This document shows positions 1 through 7,962 of a stretch of DNA of 39,572 bases, piece by piece (position 1 is the stretch's first letter; each line of letters begins with the position of its first letter). The stretch lies in assembly GCA_934525065.1 (NCBI GenBank), contig CAKSYX010000014.1, positions 1 to 39,572 on the forward strand, written 5' to 3'. The position numbers were made by a program, and so were the translations under genes. The notes under the pieces are model-generated. The model was not told the DNA's origin. It searched no databases and worked only from the letters and a program-made list of their open reading frames with translations. The DNA comes from an uncultured Eubacteriales bacterium (GTDB lineage Bacteria > Bacillota > Clostridia > Oscillospirales > Acutalibacteraceae).

Positions 1-84
1 GTTCAACGAGACTGTCGATGTTTTAAAGCGGCTTGTCCGGTGGTGTGCCAAACTTACGCCTTTACTGATTTTTGTAATATTCAC
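1..84 (-). CDS. M16 (insulinase/pitrilysin-like) peptidase, N-terminus only
   Basis: A GTG codon at 84-82 on the minus strand opens 28 codons that run off the window edge. A clear GGAGGT (96-91) sits six bases upstream, which decides the start. The visible residues VNITKISKGVSL...RFKTSTVSLN resemble the opening beta strand of clostridial M16 zinc-peptidase homologues (YfmF/YmfF type: '..I..GV.L......KFKT..IS...'). No catalytic motif is inside the window, so the family call rests on this short N-terminus alone. It is transcribed away from the regulator at 726. Any short gene beginning with a beta-strand-like peptide is possible, so confidence is moderate. Confidence 0.5.
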   Translation of the reverse strand, partial: MNITKISKGVSLAHHRTSRFKTSTVSLN

Positions 85-725
85 TTTGATACCTCCAAAA
101 TGGATTAGGCTGAAGAAACTCGAACTCAATGTGCCTGAAGAACTTGTTTTTAAGAGCAATTTTTTGTCGAGACAAGGCAAAAAGGTGAGTAATGCTGACG
201 AATTGCGAGGCTTTGGCGCGCGGTACAGGCGGAAATTTGCCTTAAAAAACCGTATTGAGATAGAAGCTCATCAGCCTATGCATATATGACAGAAGTATTT
301 TAACACAATCGGGGTTCAAATACTATATTATTTGTTTAAAATTCTTTGCTTGTGCTCGATTTTAGGTCACTTTTAGGTATAAATGTTACCACATATGTGG
401 AAAAACCTATATTGTTCAATGCCTTATCTATTCGGCATTATGCACATTACAATCTGAATATTATTGACAACAAGAAATAAATACCGCTTTTTCAGCAAGG
501 CTATGGTGAATTTATACAATGTAAAATTTGACGAAAAAACGGCGCAATATTGATAAAAAATGCCGGATTTTACAAAAAAACGTCGCATAAAAAAATATTT
601 TTGAAAAAATATCTAAAAATTTTACTCATTTATATTGCAAATTGCCGATAGTTTGTGTAGAATGGTAAAAGTGACGATAGTCAAAATGTATAAATTTCAC
701 ACATTGAATTGTTGGAGGGACATTT
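85..725. other. Long divergent intergenic spacer
   Basis: 641 bases without a convincing gene, becoming very A+T rich after about 300. It separates the minus-strand M16-type gene from the regulator at 726. It contains a perfect 12-bp palindrome CCACATATGTGG (389-400) flanked by TAGGT/ACCTA arms (374-378 and 405-409). It also has an 8-bp inverted repeat TGTAAAAT/ATTTTACA (520-527 and 567-574) and an imperfect direct repeat AAAAAACGnCGCA (534 and 575). A sigma-A-like promoter for the downstream operon lies at its right end. The open frame 86-289 overlaps the M16 leader and shows no ribosome site or family resemblance. Confidence 0.6.
635..663 (+). promoter_or_regulatory. Promoter of the regulator-ftsEX operon
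   Basis: TTGCAA (635-640), a 17-base spacer and TAGAAT (658-663), about 60 bases upstream of the ATG at 726. GGAGGG (714-719) gives a six-base ribosome-site spacing. Confidence 0.6.
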
Positions 726-1809
726 ATGTCTAACAGGTTGTTCCAGGGGGTTATCCACCAAATGAAGGATGCTATCGACAGAACTATCGGTGTTGTCGAT
801 AATACGGGTACTGTTATTTGCTGTAGCGATCTCGGTCGTATCGGTGAGACGGGATTTGCAAACTTTAAAGATGAGATTACTTCCTCTGAGCCTAAGGTTA
901 TCGGAAGCAGAACTTTTATCGCAATGGGTATGCAGCTTCATCCGGACGCAGCAGTCTTTGTTGACGGTGATGATGATGCGGCGGCGAACTATGCACGTCT
1001 CATTGCTGTTTCTCTTAACAGCATAAAGCAGTACTACGACGAAAAGTATGACAGAAGCAACTTTATCAAGAACGTTATCCTATAATATTCTTCCCGGTGA
1101 TATCTACCTTAAAACTCGTGAACTTGGCCTTAACAATGAGGTTTCTCGCTGCATTCTCCTTATCAGAACAACAGAGCGAACCGATGTTTCAGTCAGCGAG
1201 GCGGTTCAGAAGCTGTTTCCGGACAAAGCCAAGGATCTTGTAATTAACATCAATGAGTCAGATGTTGCTCTCGTCAAGGAAGTTAGGGCCGGCAACGATG
1301 TTAAAGACCTTGAAAAGCTTGCACGCTCCATTGTTGACTCGCTTCATACGGAGTATTATATCAACGTAATTGTCGGAATCGGTTCAATTGTGGTCGGAAT
1401 CAAAGATCTTCCGCGCTCATTCAAGGAATCTCAGATTGCTCTTGAGGTCGGCAAGGTTTTTGACACCGAAAAAACAATTGTCACCTATGAAAATCTCGGA
1501 ATAGCGCGTCTTATATATCAGCTTCCGACAACACTTTGCGAAATGTTCCTCAAGGAGATCTTCAAAAAAGGTTCTATTGTCGGCCTTGATCATGAAACTC
1601 TTTTCACCATTCAGAAGTTTTTTGAAAACAACCTTAACGTTTCAGAAACCTCAAGAAAACTCTTTGTACACAGAAATACGCTCGTTTATCGCCTTGAAAA
1701 AATCAAAAAGCTCACCGGTCTTGATTTGAGAGAGTTTGATGACGCAATTGTTTTCAAGGTCGCGCTTATGGTTAAGAAGTATCTTGACGCGAAGCCGGTC
1801 AAGTATTGA
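726..1809 (+). pseudogene. PucR/CdaR-type transcriptional regulator, frameshifted
   Basis: Two overlapping frames together encode one regulator of about 360 residues. The first (726-1085, 119 aa) ends at TAA right after YDRSNFIKNVIL. The second frame, open from 1048 to 1809, continues with NILPGDIYLKTRELGLNNEV. In CdaR-like proteins these two stretches are contiguous, so about two bases are missing (or one is extra) near 1078-1086. The C-terminal part ends in a PucR-type helix-turn-helix (NLNVSETSRKLFVHRNTL, LEKIKKLTGLDL). The N-terminal part is a sensor-type region. The gene sits directly upstream of ftsE with no terminator, an arrangement known in clostridial genomes, so it may control or simply be cotranscribed with ftsEX. 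Assembly error, recent pseudogene and recoding are all possible; I see no shift-stimulating element. Confidence 0.75.
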
Positions 1810-1849
1810 TAGGTACGCGAGCAAAATTTATTTGTGAAAGTGGTTTAAA

Positions 1850-2704
1850 ATGATTGAATTTAAAAATGTTTGCATGAAATATAAAACGAACGGCGCGGTT
1901 GCGCTTAATAACGTCAGCGTCAAAATTGACAACGGCGAGTTCGTTTTTGTTGTCGGTGCCTCCGGTGCCGGTAAAAGTTCATTCCTTAATGTTATAATGG
2001 GACAGGAAAAGATTGATTCAGGCTCTGTGATTGTCGGTCAGTATAATCTTGCAAAGATCAAACGCCGTGAGCTTCCATACCTTAGAAGAATGCTCGGCAT
2101 CGTTTTCCAGGATTTCAGACTTATTCCCAAAATGACGGTTTATGATAATGTTGCATTTGCTCTTCGCGTAATCGGAATGAGCGAAAGAAGAATCACAAAG
2201 CGTGTGCGGTACGTTCTAAGGTTGGTTGATCTCGCTTCAAAGGCGAAGAACTACCCTAATCAGCTTTCAACAGGTGAACGCCAAAGGGTTGCGATTGCAC
2301 GTGCTCTTGTTAACAATCCGGATGTTATTATTGCAGATGAGCCTACGGGAAACCTTGACCCGGTTCTCTCCGGCGATATAATGACCCTTTTTGATAAAAT
2401 CAACGCTCTTGGCGCAACAGTTGTTGTTGTTACTCACGACCTTGAGTTGGTTCATCAGTTTGACCATAGAGTTGTCACAATTGAAAACGGACGTATTGTT
2501 TCCGACATTCCTTCAAGGGCGAAGCTCAGAGAACTTAAAAATCGCAGCGATGCAAAAAAAGCGGAAGGCGAACAGCATGCTGTCGAGCAAGCTGATGAAG
2601 CACCTGTGTCAGAAAACGCCGAGCCGGAATCGTCCGCCGCGGCAGCAGAGGCAACCGAACCGCAACCGGAATTTGAAGCAAAGGACGGTGAAAACAATGG
2701 CTGA
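1850..2704 (+). CDS. ftsE: Cell-division ABC transporter ATPase FtsE
   Basis: FtsE is the cytoplasmic ATPase that drives FtsX to activate periplasmic or extracellular peptidoglycan hydrolases during division. Walker A GASGAGKS is at residues 36-43, followed by the Q-loop (VFQDFRL), the signature LSTGERQRVAIARAL, Walker B VIIADEPTGNLDP and the H-loop TH. The ABC domain ends near residue 225, as in ordinary FtsE proteins of about 228 residues. A further tail of about 55 residues, rich in Ala, Glu and Pro, is added here and is presumably disordered. The gene overlaps ftsX by eight bases, pointing to translational coupling, and the M23 hydrolase that FtsEX would activate follows ftsX. Confidence 0.95.
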   Translation: MIEFKNVCMKYKTNGAVALNNVSVKIDNGEFVFVVGASGAGKSSFLNVIMGQEKIDSGSVIVGQYNLAKIKRRELPYLRRMLGIVFQDFRLIPKMTVYDNVAFALRVIGMSERRITKRVRYVLRLVDLASKAKNYPNQLSTGERQRVAIARALVNNPDVIIADEPTGNLDPVLSGDIMTLFDKINALGATVVVVTHDLELVHQFDHRVVTIENGRIVSDIPSRAKLRELKNRSDAKKAEGEQHAVEQADEAPVSENAEPESSAAAAEATEPQPEFEAKDGENNG

Positions 2705-3674
2705 GAACAAAGCGAAGGCTAAGAAAACCGCTGCAAAAAAACGAAAAAATTCCCGCTCCTCGGGCGGCCTTAATACATCGTACCTTTCAAAAATGGGTTT
2801 GCGCAACCTTGTTGCGAACCGCAGTATGTCGCTCGCTTCAATAAGCGTTTTGACGCTGTGCCTGCTTCTTATAGGTATTTCCTTCCTTCTTCTTGTTAAT
2901 ATGAGGACGCTCGTTTCTGATGTTGAAAAGCAGAATGTTGTTGTTGCTTTTGTCAAAGACGGAATTGACGATAGCTCTATCGAAAAGGTCAAGACCGACC
3001 TTGAAGCCATTCCGAATGTTACTGAGGTCAAGTATGTTTCAAAGGAAGAAGGCTTCAGTGAACAGCTTGATGAATTCGGCGTTGAGAAGGATATGATTGA
3101 GGGTGTTATTGAAAATCCGCTCCCGAATTCATACAGAATAACTGTCAGCAACATATCTGAGTTTTCAACTACACTTGCGGCTATTGAGGCGGTTGAAAAC
3201 ATTGAATCTGTCCGTGAAAGCCAGGAGCTGATAAATCAGATCTCAACACTTCAGAAATCTCTGACCTTCATATGTGTTATTATAGTTGTGGCGCTTATTA
3301 TCGTTTCGCTTTTCATAATCGCGAACACAATTAAGATAACGATGGTATCGAGAAAAGTCGATATCCAGGTCATGAAGTCAGTAGGTGCCACGAATATATT
3401 TATCTGCTGGCCTTTCATGGTTGAAGGTATTTCGATAGGTCTTATTTCCGGCTTGATTGCCATGACGTTGACTTATGCTTTTGAAAAAATCGAAGGTAAC
3501 GCACTTAACTCGCTGTTTTCCCTGTTTGGAAGCAAGGTCGTTGAGGTTTCGGATTATTGGTACTTCCTTGTTATAGGATATTTTGTTTCAGGAATGATTC
3601 TCGGCTCCTTCGGCAGTGTTGTTTCAATACGCAAATACCTCAAAAAAGAGGGCAGCGAAGCAAACGACATCTGA
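2697..3674 (+). CDS. ftsX: Cell-division permease-like protein FtsX
   Basis: FtsX is the membrane partner of FtsE. The start at 2697 overlaps the end of ftsE by eight bases; the open frame extends upstream but those codons lie inside ftsE. The 325-residue protein begins with a basic cytoplasmic stretch (KAKAKKTAAKKRK). TM1 (SVLTLCLLLIGISFLLLV) follows, then an extracellular domain of about 120 residues (VVVAFVKDGIDDSSIEKV onward), then three more membrane segments near FICVIIVVALIIVSLFII, GISIGLISGLIAMTLTYA and YFLVIGYFVSGMILGSFG. This four-helix layout with a large first loop is the FtsX plan; in Gram-positives the loop contacts the coiled coil of hydrolases like the next gene's product. Confidence 0.93.
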   Translation: MAENKAKAKKTAAKKRKNSRSSGGLNTSYLSKMGLRNLVANRSMSLASISVLTLCLLLIGISFLLLVNMRTLVSDVEKQNVVVAFVKDGIDDSSIEKVKTDLEAIPNVTEVKYVSKEEGFSEQLDEFGVEKDMIEGVIENPLPNSYRITVSNISEFSTTLAAIEAVENIESVRESQELINQISTLQKSLTFICVIIVVALIIVSLFIIANTIKITMVSRKVDIQVMKSVGATNIFICWPFMVEGISIGLISGLIAMTLTYAFEKIEGNALNSLFSLFGSKVVEVSDYWYFLVIGYFVSGMILGSFGSVVSIRKYLKKEGSEANDI

Positions 3675-3748
3675 TATTTTAATTATTGATTTAACTTTGG
3701 TATATTTTGAGGATTTTTTCAGTAAGTTTAAAGGAGGCTTGTCTTTTC

Positions 3749-5164
3749 ATGAAGAGAAAAGCTATCGCGTTTTTCTGCGCCGCTCTTCTAACGGTGTTGC
3801 CGCTGACTGCTTCTTATCGGCCTGTGGCTCACGCCGCAACAAGGCAGGAGCTTGAAGAGGAGCTTAACAGGATTGACGGCGAGATTAAAGATAACAAAGA
3901 TAAGCTTGCCGAACTTAAAGGCAAAAAGGAATCTCAGCAAGAATATCTTGATACGCTTGAGGAACAGATTGCTGCCAATGAAAAAAAGGCAACAAATCTC
4001 AAAACCCAGGTTGATTCTCTCGACAACGACCTCGAAGCTCTTGAAAAACAACTTAAGCAACTCAACACGGAAATTGATGTTATTGATGATGAGATTGTGC
4101 TCGCCGGTGAGCAGCTTAAGTCAACGACCGCAAGCATTCAGGCGTCAAAGTCTCAACTTTCTCAAAAGCTTAAGGCGGCTTACGTTACCGGTAATGACTC
4201 TGCAATCAAAATAATTATGGGTGCCGATAGTCTTGCGTCTTTTCTTACCAGACTTGAGATGATGAAGCGCATGAGCGAGAGTGACAGAAAGGTCATTGAC
4301 AAGTTCAAGGAAGAGGCCGCAACGCTCAAAAGGACCAAGGAGGAACTTCAGAAAAAGCAGGATAAGCTTGATAAAAAACAGGCCGAAGTTGAAAAAAGCA
4401 AACAAGAAATTGTTCTGCGCAAAAATGAACTTAACGAAACAAAAAACGAATATGAAGACACTGTAAAAGAGCTTGAGGGCGACTATAAAGAGGCTTCCTC
4501 ATACATTGCCCAGCTTGATAAAAACAGCGCGATTTATGAAGGCTACATCAAAAACCTTCAGGCTGAACGCGAGGCGGCCGACAAAGAAATCGAACAGCTT
4601 ATAAAGAATTATCAAGCAACCACGGTTCCGACAACGCAGGGCACGACCCTTTACGCCAATAATAACGATCCTGCAACTTCGACAACATCGTCCGGCGGAA
4701 ACCAAGGCGGAAACCAAGGCGGGAATATCTCCGGTGGTGATAAGGTTTATCAGTCCAATGACAGCTGGGCGTGGCCGCTTGGAAGTATCTCTTGCTATAT
4801 AAGCAGCCCCTACGGAAATCGGAGTGCTTCAATTTCCGGCTGGAGCTTTCACGGCGGTATGGATATCACAGCTTCCGGTGTTTACGGAAAGCCCATATAT
4901 GCTTCTCGTGCAGGAACTGTTATAGCTGCCGTTTGGGGCGAAACCGGGTATGGAATCTATGCGGTTATTGACCACGGCGACGGTTTTTCAACCGTTTACG
5001 GTCACTGTTCAAGTCTTTGTGTGACTACCGGTCAGACAGTGAGCAAGGGACAGCAAATAGGTAATGTCGGTTCAACAGGCAACTCCACCGGTCCGCACCT
5101 TCATTTTGAAGTCAGATATAACGGTGCTAAGCAAAATCCGGCAAACTACGTTTCAAAACCGTAA
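3749..5164 (+). CDS. Secreted coiled-coil M23 peptidoglycan endopeptidase
   Basis: A probable cell-wall hydrolase or hydrolase activator controlled by FtsEX. The ATG at 3749 follows AAGGAGG (3731-3737); the upstream in-frame extension lacks such a site. The 471-residue product has a signal peptide (MKRKAIAFFCAALLT...HA, cleavage near residue 29). A long coiled coil of about 240 residues rich in Glu, Lys and Leu follows, then a Ser/Thr/Gly/Asn linker containing the repeat GGNQGGNQGG. The C-terminal LytM/M23 domain has zinc ligands visible as FHGGMD and PHLHFEV plus the GH.SS turn. The domain order matches EnvC/PcsB-like partners of FtsEX. It closes the operon; a strong terminator follows at 5183. 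Confidence 0.92.
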   Translation: MKRKAIAFFCAALLTVLPLTASYRPVAHAATRQELEEELNRIDGEIKDNKDKLAELKGKKESQQEYLDTLEEQIAANEKKATNLKTQVDSLDNDLEALEKQLKQLNTEIDVIDDEIVLAGEQLKSTTASIQASKSQLSQKLKAAYVTGNDSAIKIIMGADSLASFLTRLEMMKRMSESDRKVIDKFKEEAATLKRTKEELQKKQDKLDKKQAEVEKSKQEIVLRKNELNETKNEYEDTVKELEGDYKEASSYIAQLDKNSAIYEGYIKNLQAEREAADKEIEQLIKNYQATTVPTTQGTTLYANNNDPATSTTSSGGNQGGNQGGNISGGDKVYQSNDSWAWPLGSISCYISSPYGNRSASISGWSFHGGMDITASGVYGKPIYASRAGTVIAAVWGETGYGIYAVIDHGDGFSTVYGHCSSLCVTTGQTVSKGQQIGNVGSTGNSTGPHLHFEVRYNGAKQNPANYVSKP

Positions 5165-5182
5165 TTTCGTGAAAAAATTTGT

Positions 5183-5211
5183 CAAAGGGGTCAATACTGC
5201 TGACCCCTTTG
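5183..5211 (+). terminator. Intrinsic terminator of the ftsEX-M23 operon
   Basis: Perfect 11-bp stem CAAAGGGGTCA/TGACCCCTTTG with a seven-base loop, followed by TTTGTTATT, 18 bases after the stop of the M23 gene. Confidence 0.85.
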
Positions 5212-5212
5212 T

Positions 5213-5240
5213 TTGTTATTACAGGGAATTCATGTATATA
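5213..5240 (+). promoter_or_regulatory. Possible promoter for the glycerophosphotransferase gene
   Basis: TTGTTA (5213-5218), a 16-base spacer and TATATA (5235-5240), 40 bases before the predicted start. The -35 lies in the T-rich tail of the preceding terminator. Confidence 0.4.
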
Positions 5241-5280
5241 TGTTTTAAAAAATCGTGACCGAGTCTAAGGAGTGAGGTTT

Positions 5281-6432
5281 TTGTCAGCTCGTCTTTCAAA
5301 GTTTGCTAAAGGTATTATAATTTTTCTCAAAAAAATCAAACGTTTTATCTTTAATGTAATGGCTTCTGTTTATAACTGCATGTGTTCTCATGCAAAGCTT
5401 AAAGACAGGGTTTTCTTTTACACTATAAGGAGTGATGATGTACTTACCGAAAATATCAAATGCGTCTATGATGCTTATGACGGAGAAAAGGTGTACTTTG
5501 CAAAAATGCTCCCTCATTCTGTCGGGCAGGTTGCAAAAGCAAAATGGCTCTTGCTGACAAGTAAAGTCATTGTAACTGACGATTACCTCAAGTATCTTCG
5601 CATGGTTCATCTCCGAAAAGGTCAGAGCGTTGTTCAAATTTGGCACGCTTGCGGTGCGTTTAAACGCTTTGGACTTGACGCACCGTCAAAGCTTTCAAGA
5701 GAAGATGAAATTGCAACACATGCCCAATATACCGATGTGTGCGTCTCATCTGAGAGCGTTCGCCGATTTTACGCCGGGGCTTTCGGTGTCGATATAGATG
5801 TTATAAAAGCAATCGGTACTCCGCGAACGGATATGCTCCTTAACAAAAAAACGCAATTTGATGATAGGAAAAGAATCTATTCAAGGCATCCGGTTTTGAA
5901 AGACAAAAAAGTATATCTTTATCTTCCGACTTTCCGTGAAAATAACGGAGCAGTTTCTGCATTTGATCCGCAAATCGACTGGGTTAAGCTTAACGATGAG
6001 ATGACCGAGGACGAGGTTTTTGTTGTCAGCCGGCATCCCATAATGAAAAATGCATTTTTCGGCGGTGAGTACTTTGCCCGTGTCAGAGATCTGACTGCCG
6101 AACCGACAGGTGAGCTTCTGAGCATTGCCGATGTTGTGATAACCGACTATTCTTCAATAATTTTTGACGCTTCTTTACTTGGACTTTCTATTGTTTTTTA
6201 TTGTCCCGATTATGAAACTTATGAACGCTCATTTTATCTTGACTATGAAAACGACCTTCCCGGTGATATAGTAAAAAATCAGGACGATTTGCTTAATGCA
6301 GTTCGGTCTTCCTTGAAAAATGAAAATCACCATTTGAAAGTGCGAAAGTTTTGCGAAAAAGAGATGAGTGCCTGTGATGGTCATTCAACAGAACGTGTCA
6401 TCAAGCTTATAAATAAACGAATGAATCAGTGA
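5281..6432 (+). CDS. CDP-glycerol glycerophosphotransferase family protein
   Basis: Members of this TagB/TagF-like family transfer glycerol-phosphate (or ribitol-phosphate) units from CDP-activated precursors to teichoic-acid-type polymers at the inner membrane face. Family motifs seen in order are QIWHACGAFKRFG, SSESVRRFYAGAFG, GTPRTDML, YLPTFRE, SRHPIM, VVITDYSSIIFDASLL and a C-terminal ACDGHSTERV. At 383 residues it holds just the catalytic GT-B fold. I chose TTG at 5281 because AAGGAG (5267-5272) is eight bases upstream; the in-frame GTG at 5272 overlaps that ribosome site. It stands alone between two terminators. Two paralogues lie on the minus strand at 30748-33451. Donor and acceptor cannot be read from sequence. 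Confidence 0.88.
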   Translation: MSARLSKFAKGIIIFLKKIKRFIFNVMASVYNCMCSHAKLKDRVFFYTIRSDDVLTENIKCVYDAYDGEKVYFAKMLPHSVGQVAKAKWLLLTSKVIVTDDYLKYLRMVHLRKGQSVVQIWHACGAFKRFGLDAPSKLSREDEIATHAQYTDVCVSSESVRRFYAGAFGVDIDVIKAIGTPRTDMLLNKKTQFDDRKRIYSRHPVLKDKKVYLYLPTFRENNGAVSAFDPQIDWVKLNDEMTEDEVFVVSRHPIMKNAFFGGEYFARVRDLTAEPTGELLSIADVVITDYSSIIFDASLLGLSIVFYCPDYETYERSFYLDYENDLPGDIVKNQDDLLNAVRSSLKNENHHLKVRKFCEKEMSACDGHSTERVIKLINKRMNQ

Positions 6433-6435
6433 AAA

Positions 6436-6467
6436 AAACCGCCGATGGATTTTGCCTTCGGCGGTTT
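6436..6467 (+). terminator. Intrinsic terminator after the glycerophosphotransferase
   Basis: Perfect 10-bp stem AAACCGCCGA/TCGGCGGTTT with a 12-base loop and a T-rich tail (ATTACCTTTTT), four bases after the stop codon. Confidence 0.85.
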
Positions 6468-6556
6468 ATTACCTTTTTCGGCTTGATTTTCCGATTATAT
6501 TCTCCGCACATCGTGGTCAAATTATTACTGCGGCAAAGTTTTGCGGAGGTGAAAAA

Positions 6557-7777
6557 ATGGTCAAGGCAATGAAAATATTTAGAATATCTGCTTTTTCTTT
6601 TGTTTTAGTGTCACTTGTACTGCTGATTTTCAGCTTTTATGTAATACCGGATGAAATATATGCACCCGACGGAAACACTTCAATTCCCGGAAAACTCTAC
6701 TCAATAAGTCCGACCTTTGAAAATGTTTCAGGCGAAAAAGAGGTCGGATACGGTACAATAAGCGTTAAAATCGAGCTGTTTAATGCAATACCTGTTAAAA
6801 CGTCTCTTTTGAAAATTGAAAAGCGAAGATATGTTGTTCCGTCGGGAAGGATTTTTGGCTTGCGGCTGTATACAAAAGGCGTTGTTATTGTTTCCGTCGA
6901 TAAGGTTGATACTGCCGAAGGAGCAAGATGTCCGGCTGCGGAAGCCGGTCTTGAAAAAGGCGACATAATTCTTTCTATTGATTCTGTTGAAATAAAGGAT
7001 CATACACAGGTGTCACAGCTGATTGAACAAAGCGGCGGAAGGACGCTTAAAATTATTTTTGAACGCGATAACGTAAATTATGAAGCAAGCTTTATTCCGG
7101 CTTTTTCAAGCGCACAGAACAAGTATATGGGCGGCTTGTGGATACGTGACAGCGCAGCCGGTATCGGAACGATGACTTTTTATGAGAGGTCGAGCGGTAG
7201 ATTCGGTGGACTCGGACATCCGATTTGTGACTCAGATACCGGAAAAGCTATTGAAATTTCTTCGGGTGATATAGTTGATGCTGTAATCAACAGCTGCCGT
7301 AGGGGCAAGAGCGGACAGGCAGGAGAGCTGTGCGGCTCTTTTACCGGTGATACAATGGGCTCACTTGAAGAAAACAGTCAGGTCGGCGTATACGGAAAGC
7401 TTTATGCGCCGGGAAACGAAGCACCTCAGATACCCGTTGCCGTCAAAAGCGAGATAAAACAGGGAAGAGCAAAAATTATCTCGACAGTTGATGACAACGG
7501 ACCGTGCTATTATGAAATTGAAATTGAACAAATTTCACTAAACGACAGGGAGCATAGAAATATGGTGATACGCGTAACGGATAAGGCGTTGATTGAAAAA
7601 ACAGGGGGCATTGTTCAGGGAATGAGCGGCAGCCCGATCATTCAGAACGGAATGCTTGTCGGTGCTGTTACCCATGTTTTTGTTAATGAACCTGAAAGAG
7701 GATACGCAGTTTTTGCTGAAACTATGCTCGAAGAAAGCGAAAACTTTGCGAATAAAAAACAACAACTTGCGTCGTAA
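6557..7777 (+). CDS. spoIVB: Sporulation peptidase SpoIVB (S55 family)
   Basis: SpoIVB is the forespore serine peptidase that triggers sigma-K processing by cutting SpoIVFA. The ATG at 6557 has GCGGAGGTG just upstream (6544-6552), so the longer frame from 6452 is not used. The 406-residue product has an N-terminal membrane anchor (ISAFSFVLVSLVLLIFSFYV) and a PDZ domain (roughly residues 120-200: AAEAGLEKGDIILSIDSVEI). The S55 peptidase domain follows, with the histidine in GGLGHPICD and the serine in QGMSGSPIIQNG. It sits immediately before spo0A, the order known from Bacillus and many clostridia. No terminator is visible between them. Confidence 0.95.
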   Translation: MVKAMKIFRISAFSFVLVSLVLLIFSFYVIPDEIYAPDGNTSIPGKLYSISPTFENVSGEKEVGYGTISVKIELFNAIPVKTSLLKIEKRRYVVPSGRIFGLRLYTKGVVIVSVDKVDTAEGARCPAAEAGLEKGDIILSIDSVEIKDHTQVSQLIEQSGGRTLKIIFERDNVNYEASFIPAFSSAQNKYMGGLWIRDSAAGIGTMTFYERSSGRFGGLGHPICDSDTGKAIEISSGDIVDAVINSCRRGKSGQAGELCGSFTGDTMGSLEENSQVGVYGKLYAPGNEAPQIPVAVKSEIKQGRAKIISTVDDNGPCYYEIEIEQISLNDREHRNMVIRVTDKALIEKTGGIVQGMSGSPIIQNGMLVGAVTHVFVNEPERGYAVFAETMLEESENFANKKQQLAS

Positions 7778-7867
7778 ATGACACCAAATGTTTAATTTCT
7801 TAATAAAACAGTGAAAAGACCTCCTTATTTTACACCTAAAAATAAAAATTTTAAATTTTTTTTTGAA

Positions 7868-7884
7868 TTCGACAAAGTTCGTCT
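7868..7884 (-). promoter_or_regulatory. Tandem 0A boxes (Spo0A operators)
   Basis: TTCGACA (7868-7874) is the exact reverse complement of the Spo0A box TGTCGAA. TTCGTCT (7878-7884) is a second copy with one mismatch, exactly 10 bases away on the same helix face. They abut the -35 of the spo0A promoter, suggesting autoregulation. Confidence 0.6.
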
Positions 7885-7912
7885 TGCAAAATTAAAAATA
7901 TTGTGCTATTAT
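7884..7912 (+). promoter_or_regulatory. spo0A promoter
   Basis: TTGCAA (7884-7889), a 17-base spacer and an extended -10 TGCTATTAT (7904-7912), 50 bases upstream of the start codon. A sigma-A type promoter; no sigma-H consensus was found. Confidence 0.6.
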
Positions 7913-7962
7913 GCGCTCGTGAAATCAATTCACAAATATATTTTCAGGAGAGGGGGATTCAT

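Noticed and set aside
86..289. 67-residue open frame on the plus strand
   Set aside because: It starts without a ribosome site and is antisense to the strong GGAGGT and GTG of the minus-strand M16-type gene. Its product resembles nothing I know.
1075..1090. Programmed +1 frameshift in the regulator
   Set aside because: The CTA-TAA context resembles a recoding site, but no Shine-Dalgarno-like stimulator or downstream structure was seen. A sequence error or pseudogene is simpler; kept only as a possibility.
2609..3202. 197-residue open frame antisense to ftsX
   Set aside because: A shadow of ftsX codon usage; no start signal and no recognisable domain.
6470..6556. Sigma-G or sigma-F promoter before spoIVB
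   Set aside because: CAAATTATTA loosely resembles a -10 but no -35 at a suitable distance was found.
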